From: Sipunculus nudus
Lineage: Eukaryota; Annelida; Sipuncula; Golfingiida; Sipunculidae
DNA: 64,000 nucleotides
NCBI GenBank assembly: GCA_026874595.1
Contig: CM049322.1
Location: 37,257,340 to 37,321,339, forward strand
Direction: 5' to 3'
In this document: one piece after another, positions 12,121 to 23,973 of the stretch
Position numbering within the stretch: the stretch's first letter is position 1
Layout: every line of letters starts with the position of its first letter
The notes under the pieces: model-generated
Databases searched by the model: none
What the model saw: the letters and a program-made list of their open reading frames with translations, nothing else
What the model was told of the DNA's origin: nothing
Translations under genes and position numbers: made by a program

Positions 12121-13324
12121 GAGTCTTTTTCTTTTAAAATATGGAATATATTTTTTTGTATAAATTAAGTTAAATTAAAATCATGCTGTTGTTAAATATC
12201 TAGCAGCTTCTGTATAATATGCTTTTAAAAGAAGAATTGATCAAGTTTATGTCAATATCATAGAATTTGGGTTATTCAAAATTTATATGGATTGTATATA
12301 ACAGGAATGACCTCTTTAGTTGACCTCTTGGAATACATTAATTGGTAACGCACAGGTACAGCCCGAGAAAAAAACAGGAGAGCAAAATCGGTTTTAAGAT
12401 TATTAGTTATGCCAATTATAAACAGGAATAATTTTTTAAAACAAATCTTGGTTGTGTGTAGAGAATCTATCAAACTGTTTAATGATAATATATGACGTAT
12501 TTATAATTAATGATAAAATCGATATAAAAGGAGAAAGGCAAATAGAAAAAGGGGTACTTTACACCCATTTATCAAGAGAAATTGTTTTTTAATTGTTGTT
12601 TATCTGATAATCCATGACGCTGATTAATGATGATCTATTATGAATTTATAGTGTATGATAAAAGCTGATATAAAGGGAGAATAACACATAGAAAAAATAG
12701 CCATATTATTAGTCATCCCGTGAAAAGTATAAATTTTCCCTGAAAATTTTGAATTGGTATGTAGATTGCATTAACCTTGTGAGTTTGATAGTGGATAAAG
12801 GATTAGCTTAATAGCTTATGTATATATTATTGTTTTTAATGTTATTGTGGTAGTGAAAACTAACTGAATCACTGGACTGTCCGTGTCCTGCTACATTTCA
12901 AAAGAGAAAGTGTGGATTCACAGAGAAATGTGTGTCACAACCGAGCGTGCAAAAATATTTCTTAAACTTGTTTCTAGTTTAACTTGCATTCTTTCTTATA
13001 AACCCGATTTTCTGTTTCCATAGTAAAACCTGGCAGTCAGAGTTTCATTTTCGCCCGAGGATTAACGATACCATATGGTAATTTACTGAGTGAAATTCTT
13101 GATTGATTAGAAATTGTTGCTGAGTAAAGTGAAGAAAACTATCTGTATAGTGAAGAAAAATTGACTTTAAGTTTCTGTTGTTTGTCCGATGAAGTCATCA
13201 ACTTCTTTGTTTTATATAACCTACTTAATCTTGTTTCTGTAGAATTTGATAATCGGAATGGGTTAGATTACAAAGACAAGACATTGTAGATGATTGTTGA
13301 TACGCCGTTTTTATATTGATGCAC
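12121..13324. other. No gene recognised; short tandem duplication inside
   Basis: AT-rich sequence. A diverged tandem duplication of about 150 bp is visible at 12480-12715 (GATATAAAAGGAGAA versus GATATAAAGGGAGAA). No exon or domain was found. Confidence 0.45.
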
Positions 13325-13660
13325 GAGTGCAGCAGAATGCGCCGAGACACCTAAATATGCAGAACACACCGAAAGAATTGCCGAGGCAGATCTAAAAGTA
13401 TTATTCGCTAAGAATGTAGCGGGAACCCGCAGGAGCTAGGAGGAAAGCAGAACCTGGATGGAATCAGAGAGCTCACGAGTAAAAGAGGTTTCGGTCAAAG
13501 AAAAAGAGAATACATGAGAGATAATTCTTCCACGGAAAAAAAGGTCACCGATCCCGAATAGTTCTAAAAGAAGCTGGTGGTTCAGTAAAGGGATTAGCGC
13601 GAGATGGATTGCGTATTTTCGGATCAGAGTGTCAGGCCATCTGTGTTTTTTTAGATGTAA
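13325..13660 (+). pseudogene. Coding-like remnant of unknown origin
   Basis: GC content rises relative to the flanks and two plus-strand frames look coding: about 13331-13438 encodes ETPKYAEHTERIAEADLKVL followed by FAKNV, and about 13545-13660 encodes GHRSRIVLKEAGGSVKGLAR followed by DGLRIFG, to a TAG. The frames are separated by a stop and a shift. I do not recognise either. They lie immediately 3' of a minus-strand LINE and could be part of another retroelement or a captured gene piece. No splice signals were found. Confidence 0.3.
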
Positions 13661-13664
13661 CGGC

Positions 13665-15290
13665 TTAGGTTATAATGCACAAGTTGTAATCGACAGGCTC
13701 AACTGACAGTAACTGTCTAGAGCAGGAGAAGCCCTGGCGGAAGGCAAGGTGCAAAACGAACAAATAACCTGAATCCATGTCGACTGTCAACGGAGTAAAA
13801 AAGTGATTCCTTGGAATCGGATTTGGATCATGATCCTCAGTTCGTTTACAATTGAACCAAATACCGTATCCTAACACTAAATGTTTCCATGTTATGTTTA
13901 CCTGTAATATACGAATAATTATTATCCAAATTCTTTTCACCATGTTGCAGTGAAACAGCATATGACACAAGTCATCTTGTGAGTGACAAATATGACAATA
14001 TGGGTTCACCGTCTTGTCCAATCTTGCAACCTTTGAGCTATACGGGACTACATTGTGAAGAAGTCTATAATTAAATTCGGCGATTTTCTTACATGGAAAT
14101 GATTTTACTTTTAAATTATGTATAACTTCCCAAGGTATTATATAGTGAAGATTAAGATTTTTCTTCCAAATTTTATGTATTGCTAGAGACATATTTTTTC
14201 TCTACTTATAAATCGTAGAAACTATCCAATAACTCTTTCCCTTTAATATCTGTAAAATACATTTTTCTTCAATAAATTTGGTACCATCAAATAAATCTCG
14301 AAATGTGATATGTTGGCCTTTGACCAAGCCTTAATAGTAATGGTTTTCCTTTATGTAAGATAGCTGTTGTGCTGTTATTTTCTCCATGGGTAAGATAGTT
14401 TTGCAACGGTTATAACTGTGTATCATTTTGCAACATGGAATATTGACTCAATGTCAGGCATTTTCAGATGGCCCCGGGTAAGGGATCCTACTAAAGTATA
14501 TCTTTTTATTCTATCACGCTTATTCCAAAGGAAGCTGTACAATATACTTCCTATTTTTTTTAAATATAATCAACATCTGTTTCAGTCACAGCTGCTTTAA
14601 ACAAAAAATGCGATACACCCAGAGTTTTTAAGAAAAAGATTTTCCCAAAAATTGATAAATTTCGTCTTTTCCAAATATTGATTTTTATATAGTTTTTCTA
14701 CTGCTTCGTCCCGATTTTAACGGGAAGCAATAATTTTGTTTGTACATATAAAAACCCCGATGTTCTTGACTGGTTCTTCAGTCCAAGTAGTTCCTGCATA
14801 ATTATTAGGTTTTTAGTTATTTTGACCTAACCATATCCCTTAACATTTTTCTAGATTTAATTTGAGCCCAGATACTTGTCCGAAGAGTTGAACTTCGCAT
14901 AGTGCGTGACTGATGGAATCATAGTCAGGAACAGTAATCGTTGCGTCGTCTGCACAATGCGTTATTTTTACATTATCTTCATTTATCAAAAAGCTGTGTA
15001 TTTGATTATTATTCCGAGTAGCCATAAAGTCTACTAAAATTACGAATAAGAGAGCGGAAACAGGACAACCTTGTCGTATTCCGCGTGAAATTGTCTGGAC
15101 AGATTATTATCTTTTCAGCAAAATTCCGGTTTAGTATAAAATATTCTGATCCAATTTAAAAAAAATAATTTTCGAAATTAAGATATTATAGAGCATTTAT
15201 CATGAAGTCCCATTTCAAGCTATCAAAAGCCTTGGAAAAATCTAATTGTATTTATCCGCCTGATTTTCTGTAAATAATCATGAATATATG
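13665..15290 (-). pseudogene. L1/Tx1-like LINE ORF2 remnant
   Basis: Read on the minus strand from high to low coordinates this is a recognisable LINE ORF2: RT motif A as LDFSKAFDSLKWDF (about 15200-15245), motif B-like RGIRQGCPVSALLF (about 15045-15090), motif C as HCADDATITV (about 14930-14960), SGLKLNLEKC (about 14850-14880), then YSFLWNKRDRIKRYTLVG (about 14480-14540) and HLKMPDIES, and finally an open frame (13665-14192) with NYRLLHNVVPYSSK and YCHICHSQDDLCHMLFHC, the C-x2-C-x(n)-H-x4-C knuckle of zf-RVT. Frameshifts and stops separate these blocks. The catalytic A-D-D is retained, so decay is moderate. The 5' end is cut at about 15290, where a duplicated host segment begins. Confidence 0.85.
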
Positions 15291-16425
15291 GTAATTTAGG
15301 AATATTTATGTCGCCTGTGATTAAGGAGGAATATACCATTTTCAAACGTTTGCCTCATGAAATGGAATTACAGTGTGATTTTTGTGTATATTTCATGAAT
15401 TTTCGAGGGTTTCTCCATTTAAACAAATATTTTAGTTAAGCCTTCATTTAAGTTTGTTCAACCCTTAAACACAGAAGTTTCATCCCATGAAAAAATTAAT
15501 GAATGTTCTTCAAGCCAAGTGACATATCCTGGTACGTCTGAATATTCCATAAGAACAGCGATGGACACATTTGTTCAACTCATCACAGGTTCCATAGAAA
15601 CAAACCTATTCAAATTAATATGTTTATTCCTATTATTAGTCTGAAATATACTTTCTTTTAAGTATTGCCCTGCGCCAAATGATATTACATCGTTCTCCTC
15701 GAAACTGAACATACATACATGGTCATAGCAAAAATATATGTATGAAACTCCCCTACCCTTTATCTAGATATCCCTTTCTTGATTTCCCATTAAAGTAACT
15801 TATTGAAAAGAAGTTGTCAGAGACAGCAACCCGATCAGTATGATCCAAAAACGACCCGCTTATACTCTATTATAGCTCCATTATAATAATCAAAGGGACA
15901 GAGTTTAGACAATTTTTATAGTGTACTCCACAATTCAATGAATTGTTCGCTCGGTGTTTTGGTAAATCCCCAGATTTTTTCAACAAAATGAGTTGCTTTT
16001 ATTGCTAACATTTTCTGACAGACTAACTCAGGGTAAAGTAAAATAACTCACTTTAGGAGAGTGACACAAAATGGCGGGAACTGTTGTCTATCTTCACGTC
16101 TAATTTTTCAAAACAGTTATATCATCTCACCTGCCATATATCATAAAATGCCTGTGGCGAACGAGCATTTGCGGTGGATCTGACCGGAACTGGCAAATCT
16201 TCTTCTGACGTATACTCTTTCTCCAGAAAAGGCTGATCTATTACGCTGGCCATTTTGAGCTGCAGAAAAAACATTGATGATCAAGAGGTTATATCGGATC
16301 AATATTATTGACTTTTTAGGTTCTTGGCAAGATAGTTCCTATCTAATCTAATAATGCAAAAGTTTCTTTGGCACGTGTGACAATGAAGTTCAATCGAATT
16401 TCAAGACATTGTTAACTACTTATGT
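15281..16425 (-). repeat. Duplicated segment 1 (paralogue of 26703-27975)
   Basis: Colinear, same-orientation match to 26703-27975, from TCATGAATATATGGTAAT at the low end through the exon at 16131-16259 to GGCACGTGTGAC (about 16371). Both copies keep ATGGCGGGAACTGTTGTCTA near the exon's donor side and ATTATAGCTCCATTATAATA in between. It looks like an old segmental duplication of genomic DNA that includes exon and intron. Confidence 0.8.
16131..16259 (-). CDS. First coding exon, M-A-S family, copy a
   Basis: Minus-strand exon with acceptor TTTTTTCTGCAG, six 5'-UTR bases, an ATG in strong context (CAAAATGG) at 16253, and a donor (GGCAG followed by GTGAGA) after codon 41, in phase 0. It encodes MASVIDQPFLEKEYTSEEDL, then P-V-P-V-R and a tail ending QAFYDIWQ. 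The acceptor directly before the ATG implies an upstream 5'-UTR exon. The paralogue at 27656-27799 has the same layout and phase, so the exon structure is conserved through divergence, which argues it is or was real. No downstream exon could be assigned, and the protein family is unknown. The N-terminus is acidic and probably disordered. Confidence 0.6.
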
Positions 16426-18008
16426 AAAATAAATCATGCTGCCTAAGTAGAGCCGTTTATTTGTTGTTCGTTGCTTTTTGCCATCCGGACAGTGTTGCAT
16501 GTGAAAAAAAAAATTATTACTGGCCTACATTTTATACACATCTAAATTCCAAGTGGTTTGATTTAACAAAACAAAGATTCTAACGTTTGTAATTTTTAGG
16601 AAGGCGTCGTATGGCATAATTTTACAATTGCATTTATAAGCAGGAATACAAGATGATTACAGTGCAATCTTTTTAACTATTTAGCAATGTTATATGAACA
16701 TGTGCTCAGGAATATGCAGAAAATACTGTAATTATTATATAGTAAAAAGTGATCATATCCTAGCTATGCCGCTGTGTCAAAGCTGAATTTCGTCTCAATT
16801 TTAAGTAACAATACTTGAAGCTTCCATCGCCTCTATTCCCAGCTCCGCAGATAAAAGTTTTTAAAATACATGTATAAATCTCCTGTGACTTTGACATGAG
16901 ACAGTCTTAAAGTGTTACAAAACGTTTGCCAAAAGGATATAGGGGAAGCTGAAGTTCTGCTCAAGCACCATTTTAGACTTGTATCGAACAGCACACGCAA
17001 GAAAATATATAAGAAGACTGATGTTTTAATTTTAAATTTAATCTGAACTAATCGACTAACCCAGGGTCTTGTCGCCAAGGGCCCAATTATGCTGGGTCTG
17101 ACCGGAACTGGCAAATCTTCTTCTGACGTATACTCTATCTCCAGAAAAGGCTGATCTAGTCCGCTGGCCATTTTGAGCTGCAGAAAAAACAATGATGATC
17201 AAGAGGTTATATCGGATCAATATTATTGACTTTTTAGGTTCTTGGCAAGATAGTTCCTATCTAATCTAATAATGCAAACGTTTCTTTGGCACGTGTGACA
17301 ATGAAGTTCAATCGAATTTCAAGACATTGTTAACTACTTATGTAAAAATAAATCATGCTGCCTAAGTAGAGCCGTTTATTTGTTGTTCGTTGCTTTTTGC
17401 CATCCGGACAGTGTTGCATGTGAAAAAAAAAATTATTACTGGCCTACATTTTATACACATCTAAATTCCAAGTGGTTTGATTTAACAAAACAAAGATTCT
17501 AACGTATGTAATTTTTAGGAAGGCGTCGTATGGCATAATTTTACAATTGCATTTATAAGCAGGAATACAAGATGATTACAGTGCAATCTTTTTAACTATT
17601 TAGCAATGTTATATGAACATGTGCTCAGGAATATGCAGAAAATACTGTAATTATTATATAGTAAAAAGTGATCATATCCTAGCTATGCCGCTGTGTCAAA
17701 GCTGAATTTCGTCTCAATTTTAAGTAACAATACTTGAAGCTTCCATCGCCTCTATTCCCAGCTCCGCAGATAAAAGTTTTTAAAATACATGTATAAATCT
17801 CCTGTGACTTTGACATGAGACAGTCTTAAAGTGTTACAAAACGTTTGCCAAAAGGATATAGGGGAAGCTGAAGTTCTGCTCAAGCACCATTTTAGACTTG
17901 TATCGAACAGCAAACGCAAGTAAATATATAAGAAGACTGATGTTTTAATTTTAAATTTAATCTGAACTAATCGACTAACCCAGGGTCTTGTCGCCAAGAG
18001 CCCAATTA
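16180..18008. repeat. 918-bp near-perfect tandem duplication
   Basis: Unit 1 is 16180-17097 and unit 2 is 17098-about 18008; the landmark CTGACCGGAACTGG starts both, with a period of 918. By eye there are only a handful of differences across the units (for example CTCTTTCTCC versus CTCTATCTCC, and ACACGC versus AAACGC). The breakpoint lies inside the coding part of the M-A-S exon, so unit 2 carries only the exon's 5' part plus upstream intron sequence. Two long minus-strand frames (16833-17192 and 17752-17997) are read-throughs of this repeat, not separate genes. Confidence 0.9.
17098..17177 (-). pseudogene. Truncated M-A-S exon, copy b
   Basis: Keeps the acceptor (TTTTTTCTGCAG), the ATG in strong context (17171) and about 24 codons (MASGLDQPFLEIEYTSEEDL, then P-V-P-V-R), after which the tandem-duplication junction replaces the donor half of the exon with intron sequence. 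It differs from copy a at residues 4, 5 and 12, so the two exons have begun to diverge or one has been gene-converted. Without a donor here it could be translated only as a read-through of about 110 codons, which I consider unlikely to be functional. Confidence 0.7.
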
Positions 18009-19879
18009 CAACGCAATCAATTTCGTAGGAGCCGTACTTGACTTATAGGAACCACAAAAAGGAAAGCATTTGCATCATTTCAACGGATGTTGCAATTATG
18101 CGTGGAGATTTCCTCGATGCCTGCAATATAACTATTTTAAATTGCTAAGGAGCAACTAATTGGTAGGCTTTCCTTAGTATCTTTTCATACATGTATTGTA
18201 TGCCAGATTCACATATTTAAAAAGAAAAAAAAAATTATAATTTTAACAAATAATTAATAATAAATTAATATATAGTTATTTTTTATGAAAAAAATGGGTT
18301 AATCTACAGGATGTGCGATATATCTATTTTAATTTAGTCTCAAAATTAACAAATGGGAAAAATATTATGCTTTGACATTAACAACTCCTCAATCTATCGA
18401 ATAATAATATTCATAGTAATGCCCACTTTTCAGGACAGTACCTGTACATTGTACATACATACAAAAATTACAATTGTACGATTTCAATTCTGTGAAAAGT
18501 TATTTGTAGTATCCCCAGACCTGTTCAGCTAAAAAATCTCTGACCAATTAACAATCTCCTATGGACGAGATAGTAGAGCTTAACTGGAAATTAAACGATG
18601 AAACAAAGTAAAATGTAGGTGACTTCACCAAATAGTCTCGAAAATCGCATGAATTGATCCAGAACCCTCCGACTAATAAATTATCAGGACAAAATCTGCT
18701 CTTACAGTTATTATTTTGTATTGTAATAAAGAAGAAAAACTACGTATTACATATGAATGAACTGCATGTTTGCATACTCTTTAAATTCAGCAGAAAAAAA
18801 CTATCAAATATGACCGACTGATTTCGATTTCTTATCAATCAGTAGATTCGCTCCAGTTAGAGCTTGTGGTATCTACAGAGATTATGTAGAAAATATATAT
18901 CTGGTCAAAATATCCAAGGATGTGTTCACAGTGAATCATTTTTAGCCTAGGTATGGGAAATATCATTGATCATAAAGTAAATTAATCCCGAATTTTGAAA
19001 TTGAAACGGTTACAGACTGTTTGCCCAAACGGAGGCCGGTCGGACGGAAATTCGACGGACAACCATTTAAAGTCACAACGTTTAAGACATTGATGGCAAA
19101 AAATCTGATAACACTCTTCATGACATTACAACATCTTTAGTTTCAAGAAAATACTTCAATGGATAAAAAAAAACATGGTTGCTGTCACTCCACAGTCTAT
19201 TGAAACAAGTAAAACACGTTAGAATAAAAAAATACAGGGACACCACCAGACTTTTTCAACTAAATCGAACGCCATTATTCTTATCAACAACAATGTTAAC
19301 CACTATAAAAAGGCATGACAAATTGTATGAAAACCAATTAATTATATTTTTTTTAATTGGACAATGATTGATCGCTAGAGTGCTAGATTTAGATATAGAT
19401 ACACATGTATATGCATAGAAATATTGCCACACTTCATCAGTTTGCAAGTATATAGAAAAATACTTAAAACAATGGTTCTTCAATCAGCTGTGCAATAAGA
19501 CAATATTGCAAATATATCTTTGGCTACCTGAGCTAAAATAGAGGAAAGCTACGATAGTGTCATTAAAATCCGATAAAACCAGTCATGACCAATAACAATG
19601 ACTGATTAAGAGTAAGAGATAAAAAGCTTAAAATGTGACAGAAATACTGTAATTGTTCAAAATGAAGGAACAATGAGCACATGGGAAAAACTAAGACAAT
19701 GGATTGTATTTTGGCAGTCTCAAAAATGAGTAAAAAATTGTTAAGAAAATCAAAAGAAATACAGATGGGGTTACCAGTCGTTAGCATCTGCTGATATTAA
19801 TCATGATTATTAATCGAAGGATGTTTAATGACACTAGATTAAGAAGCAGTTAAAAATGATATTACTGCTTGAAATATAG
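18009..19879. other. No gene recognised
   Basis: AT-rich sequence. A degraded GGTCGGACGG-type repeat terminus lies near 19030-19060, and 19380-19500 matches the low end of the duplicate at 9570. Nothing else supportable. Confidence 0.45.
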
Positions 19880-20049
19880 AACATAGGTTAAGATTAGGAA
19901 AATATAGGTGGCACTATTTGTCTTTATCTACTGATAAAACTGTCCATGATCAATCTGCAAATCAGGAATCAGGGCAATAGATCCTATTCATGGCTTTGGG
20001 AAATCCCTGCCAAAACGAGGCTCGGTATGCCAGCATGCGGGTTGCCGTC

Positions 20050-20250
20050 ATGTCGAAGTATCACTGCTGTGTGCCGCATTGCACCTTTGATTCCCAGCAG
20101 GATCCTGAGAAAGAGCTGTTATTCCATAGAATTCTAGCATCTGAACCCAGGAAGAAGGAATTTATCGTCAATATAAAGCCAGAAATTGGACGACATTTTA
20201 AGTTGATCAGAAAAGGTCTGGCGGCATTGAGCGATAATGAAACTAACTAA
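20050..20250 (+). pseudogene. Partial THAP-type zinc finger
   Basis: An open frame from the ATG at 20050 begins MSKYHCCVPHC and continues with L-L-F-H-R-I, P-R-K-K-E-F and IGRHFKLIRK. This matches the first half of a C2CH THAP domain: the N-terminal C-x2-4-C near residues 6-11, the F-H motif and the spacing to I-x-R/H-F. The second half (C-x2-H and A-V-P-T-L-F-like end) is absent; after IRK the frame drifts to a TAA at about 20250. It is either a first exon using a weak donor near 20213 or, more likely, a truncated copy. THAP domains bind DNA and occur in host regulators and P-element-type transposases. Left flank 19880-19985 is a repeat also seen at 43160 and 59040. Confidence 0.6.
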
Positions 20251-20439
20251 CTATGCCACCTGTGTAAAGTTATGATGATATTGTCATTACTATTTAGTTG
20301 GCTAATCGTATGAGGAACTGTACTGATCCGAATGGTTACTTAACGTCCCTCGTTTTCTAATGGCGAGTAAGGTTGTGTATAATACTATCTTTGCAAATCA
20401 GAGGCATGTACTTAATTGTGGTAACCGTATCGGTTTTAA

Positions 20440-20580
20440 TCTGAAAGGGGGGGGGGGGGGAAGACCAATATATTTTTGGAAGTGGCTAAACAGCCGGCAG
20501 TTTAGTCCACACGCTAAACAACCGGCAGGGAAAACTGACCTTGCCGGCAGTCTAGCTCACAGGCTAATTGCCGGCAAATA
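20440..20580. repeat. GCCGGCAG-containing imperfect repeats
   Basis: A 14-base G-run (20447-20460) is followed by repeated CCGGCAG/GCCGGCAA motifs separated by TTTAGTCCACACGCTAAAC-like sequence, with local inverted symmetry (GTTTAG...CTAAAC). No gene. Confidence 0.5.
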
Positions 20581-20870
20581 ATGTACGCTCTATTTCAGAA
20601 TTTCAGTCTGATATACTCAATACTTCCCAATTTTTTTTGACAATGAGCTGTCAATAAAGTGCTGACTTGTCAAAATGTATATTTGCTGGTTTATATGTTA
20701 GAGTTACCCGTTGATATGGATAATTCTTGCATCATCTCACAACCTTTGATCCTTTGATCAAGTAATAAGCTGATCCTTGGACCATTAATCTGACATATCC
20801 TGAGTTGTTTTAAACCACTAATAATTTGTTTACTCATAACAATACTAGTGTATAAACAGTCAAAGGCGAT

Positions 20871-21034
20871 CAATGCATAAGTTATTCAGATACTGGCGTT
20901 TTTGTATCAAATTTTCAAATATTTTTTTTTGTTGGGGGGGGGGGGTACTTAATTTCCGCTTTCAAAGGTGATGTTTCACGGACCAGACAGGGTGTCAAAT
21001 AGCTCAGATGGCTAACTGTCAGCGTGGCTAAAAA
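20871..21034 (+). repeat. Short copy of the modular G-run repeat
   Basis: Contains GATCAATGCATAAGTTATTCAGA, a G-run (20934-20945) and the terminus TAGCTCAGATGGCTAACTGTCAGCGTGGCTAAAAA-like end, all in the order seen at 2.4-2.7 kb but with the middle deleted. In plain terms it is a solo, internally deleted element. Confidence 0.65.
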
Positions 21035-22806
21035 TAGATGAATCAACAAGAATAGGATAGCTGTTCAAACATCTAAAGAAATAAAAATTCAGATGAAATT
21101 ACTATGACTTTAATTACAAATACAGCTTTGTAACATACATGCATAGATCCGCAAATTTTGGGAACAGTAACTCTCTTGTATATCTGTTGATTTGCGTATA
21201 ATTTGAGACTGGTCACTTATTGCTGTAATTCCATAAGGTAAATGGCAAATAGCTTCCGTTCTATACTATATCAAACCGAATACCAGCAACCTTTGTGCCG
21301 GGCTCCGACAATAAAGAATACATAAGACACAGCAGTGTTTTACTGTGCGATAATCAGCTCACAGCTAAACGTTCATATAATCGATATGTTGTTCTAAAAA
21401 ATACCATAATATGAAATGATCCAGGGGTAGAATAGTAATATACCGGGAGTAAATTAAAAGAAACCAAGTTTGACCTACAAATTCAAAAGGGTGTTCAAAC
21501 AAGCAGTAAGACCCATACTTTGAAGTCTGATCTAAGTATGCAATATGTAAGAGTTATACAAATCTAAAGATGACCTCCTACGACCTTGAATATTCGATTA
21601 AAAATCGAGAAATGTCTGCCTATCTTGATTGGTAATGAAGGGTGAAGTATTGAATTTTGAATACAATTAACCGAATGCAATTAAACAATCCCAACATCAA
21701 TCTTTCATCTGAATGTTAATTCGGGAAAAGTTTTACAGGTGACTATAGTCTTATTATCTTCTGCTATTATATTTGATAAGGTCTTTCCCTTAGTAATTAG
21801 TCAAACTTGCAAAAATATGCAATACTGCAAATGAACGGTTCACAATCCTTTTTTCTCCCAAATTCACCTTGGAGATAATTTTCAGCGTTCATAGCATAGA
21901 AGGATTTTTTTTATTAACTAGTGTTTTAATTTTTGAGGAAAAGTATGCAGTACGTCTAAAATAAATAAAATAGATTAAATAAAATCATAAATCGCTCTAA
22001 TTTCCTCCGGGAAACTGGTTGAAGCAATATGTGTATCAAATGTGAGGGAAAATATGCAATACTTCAAACACCAGGAGAATCTAACTTTCAAGCTGCCCAA
22101 AAGAATGGTTATGCTGTAATGCTTATAAAATATAGGTCACTGGGTTTCCGAATAAGTTTCCCCAGAACATTATGTAATGAGGAATTAGATGTTTCTTTGG
22201 TTTAATGGTTATTCTTCTAACCTACAGGAAAAGGGTCTAACCGGAAGATAAAACTCAGTATCATATATAATATGATGCCTGAAAGAGCTCCGTAATTAAA
22301 GATAGCTGCGGGGGGAACGTCGGGGGGGGGGGGTGTCTGACAGGCCTGACATTCTCTATTATACATACTGGCATATAACTTAGTGGCTTCTGCAGAAAAA
22401 AAGATCATTTACCTTTGAAGGCCTTCGAGTTTACAGATATGATCACGTTATATAGAATCCCAAGTCTATCGATATCTTAAGGTATAGCTAAATATTTAAT
22501 AATCACAAAAATTTTCCAAATTACACAAGTCAATTAAAGATCAGAATAATTTGTTGCAGTTATATTATTTCATTATTATTTGACGAATATGATAAGGAAA
22601 TTAAGTAGTTTCCTTTGAGTAAAAAAAAGTATGTGAGCTCATAGAGAACAGTTCTGAATTGTATGTTCAAGAGGATAACAGTGAAAGAGTGGAATGAACG
22701 TAGGGCTAATTGACTGGAGCTGTAAACCAACATGAGCATGGCTGAGATATGAAAATTAATTATCGATAGCGATGTATATAGCTTGTATGAAAAAAACATG
22801 TTTTAG
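21035..22806. other. No gene recognised
   Basis: AT-rich sequence without recognisable domains; a 12-base G-run lies at 22322-22333. Minus-strand frames at 22217-22408 and 22560-22799 have no domain or splice support. Confidence 0.45.
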
Positions 22807-22848
22807 AGTGCTGAAGTCAATGGAGAGACTGCAATCATCCGGAGTTAG
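22807..22848 (+). CDS. Candidate 42-nt exon, unrecognised
   Basis: Bounded by an acceptor ACATGTTTTAG and a donor (GTTAG followed by GTAAAG). Two of three frames look coding: SAEVNGETAIIRS then TAG, or VLKSMERLQSSGV with phase 1. No partner exon is established. A further coding-like plus-strand frame (22945-23127, ending with a stretch rich in N, S and D) lies just downstream and could be related. Low confidence, since short open exon-like segments arise by chance. Confidence 0.25.
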   Translation, partial: SAEVNGETAIIRS

Positions 22849-23399
22849 GTAAAGGGACGGTCTCACTACCAACATCGAGAATGTGGAACACTGTTAATGC
22901 CAAGGCCGAAATCAGGAAATATGGGACCAAAGGGGAAAACCTGAATGAAAATTCTTTTTAAAGTTAATGACTCCTCTTTTCCACAAATTCATTTAAGTTT
23001 CAGTGTCCATCAACAAACAACCATAAACAAGAATCTAGATACAGATATCTTATACTCTGATGACTCATGTTATTCATGGAATAATTTTCACAGCCCAAAT
23101 GGAGGTGCTAATTTTGCACATGCATAATTTAAAAGTAACAATATTAATACGCAGTAAGAACAAATCTTTGTGTATGTAATGTATTAAACGATATTTCAAA
23201 TTCAAGATAATAGAAATAACTATCACACCGCTAGTAATAATATATGTGTTAATATAAAATTCGAAATATTTTGATGAGGATAATATGATTTTATATATAT
23301 TTTTTTCATATGAACATAATCGTTTAAATGATGCTCAAATTATTACAGGTTAGTGGTAAACAAGTAGCCAATAGGCCATTAAGTGAATCTGGAATTAAC

Positions 23400-23760
23400 A
23401 TACATGAAATGTCTGTATTTATTAATAATGTAATGATCAGGTGAAATATATTTGATAAAACTTTAACACTAAAAACTGACAAAACACTAGGACCTGCTGG
23501 TATATCAGTAGAAATGCAAAAGAAAATAAAATATTCCTTTAAGGTCAGATTAGGACTGAATGATTCCAAGCTATTTTATACCTTTGTTCAGGAAATATAA
23601 ATGATCCAAATCATTACAGGGTCAAAGCTGTCTACAACATTGCATACAAAAATGAATGAAAGATTATTATAACACAAAAAATGTTTTAATAACAAGCAGG
23701 TTAAGATTTATGTTATATACTGCGTTGTGAAGAGTAGATAAAGTTGCTACAGTAATAAAT
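23400..23760 (+). pseudogene. LINE remnant, RT-start copy
   Basis: Related to 11500-11750. The reading KTDKTLGPAGISVEM, followed by KVRLGLNDSKLFYT, matches the same RT-start block, and both copies share GTCAGATTAGGACTGAATGA and ATGATCCAAATCATTACAGG. The downstream C-terminal knuckle of this family appears 1.2 kb away at 24900-25130, so either the copy has been split by insertion or the two are separate fragments. Confidence 0.55.
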
Positions 23761-23973
23761 AAATTAGAATGTTCTACCACTAATGAAAGTAAATTTAAAA
23801 AAGCAATATTGCATTTTTAAAAAGGGTGGTGGCTTTAGATAATTTGAAAAATAGGTATTAAAAATTTTCTGCAGTTTTCTGCATATTTGTTAGACACATA
23901 TGATAGGAAATATTTGTGACACACGTTAACGAGAAATCCTAAATATAATCAACTATAATTTGGCTGATCGTAC

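Noticed and set aside
14418-14600. 60-codon plus-strand frame with a GTAAGG donor-like site
   Set aside because: Antisense to the minus-strand LINE post-RT region, which is clearly recognisable.
16833-17997. 119- and 81-codon minus-strand frames sharing a long identical C-terminus
   Set aside because: Read-through of the 918-bp tandem duplication; only the first about 24 codons of the first one correspond to a real exon.
22945-23127. 60-codon plus-strand frame after the 42-nt candidate exon
   Set aside because: Protein-like but without a clear donor or recognised domain; mentioned only as possible company for the exon candidate.
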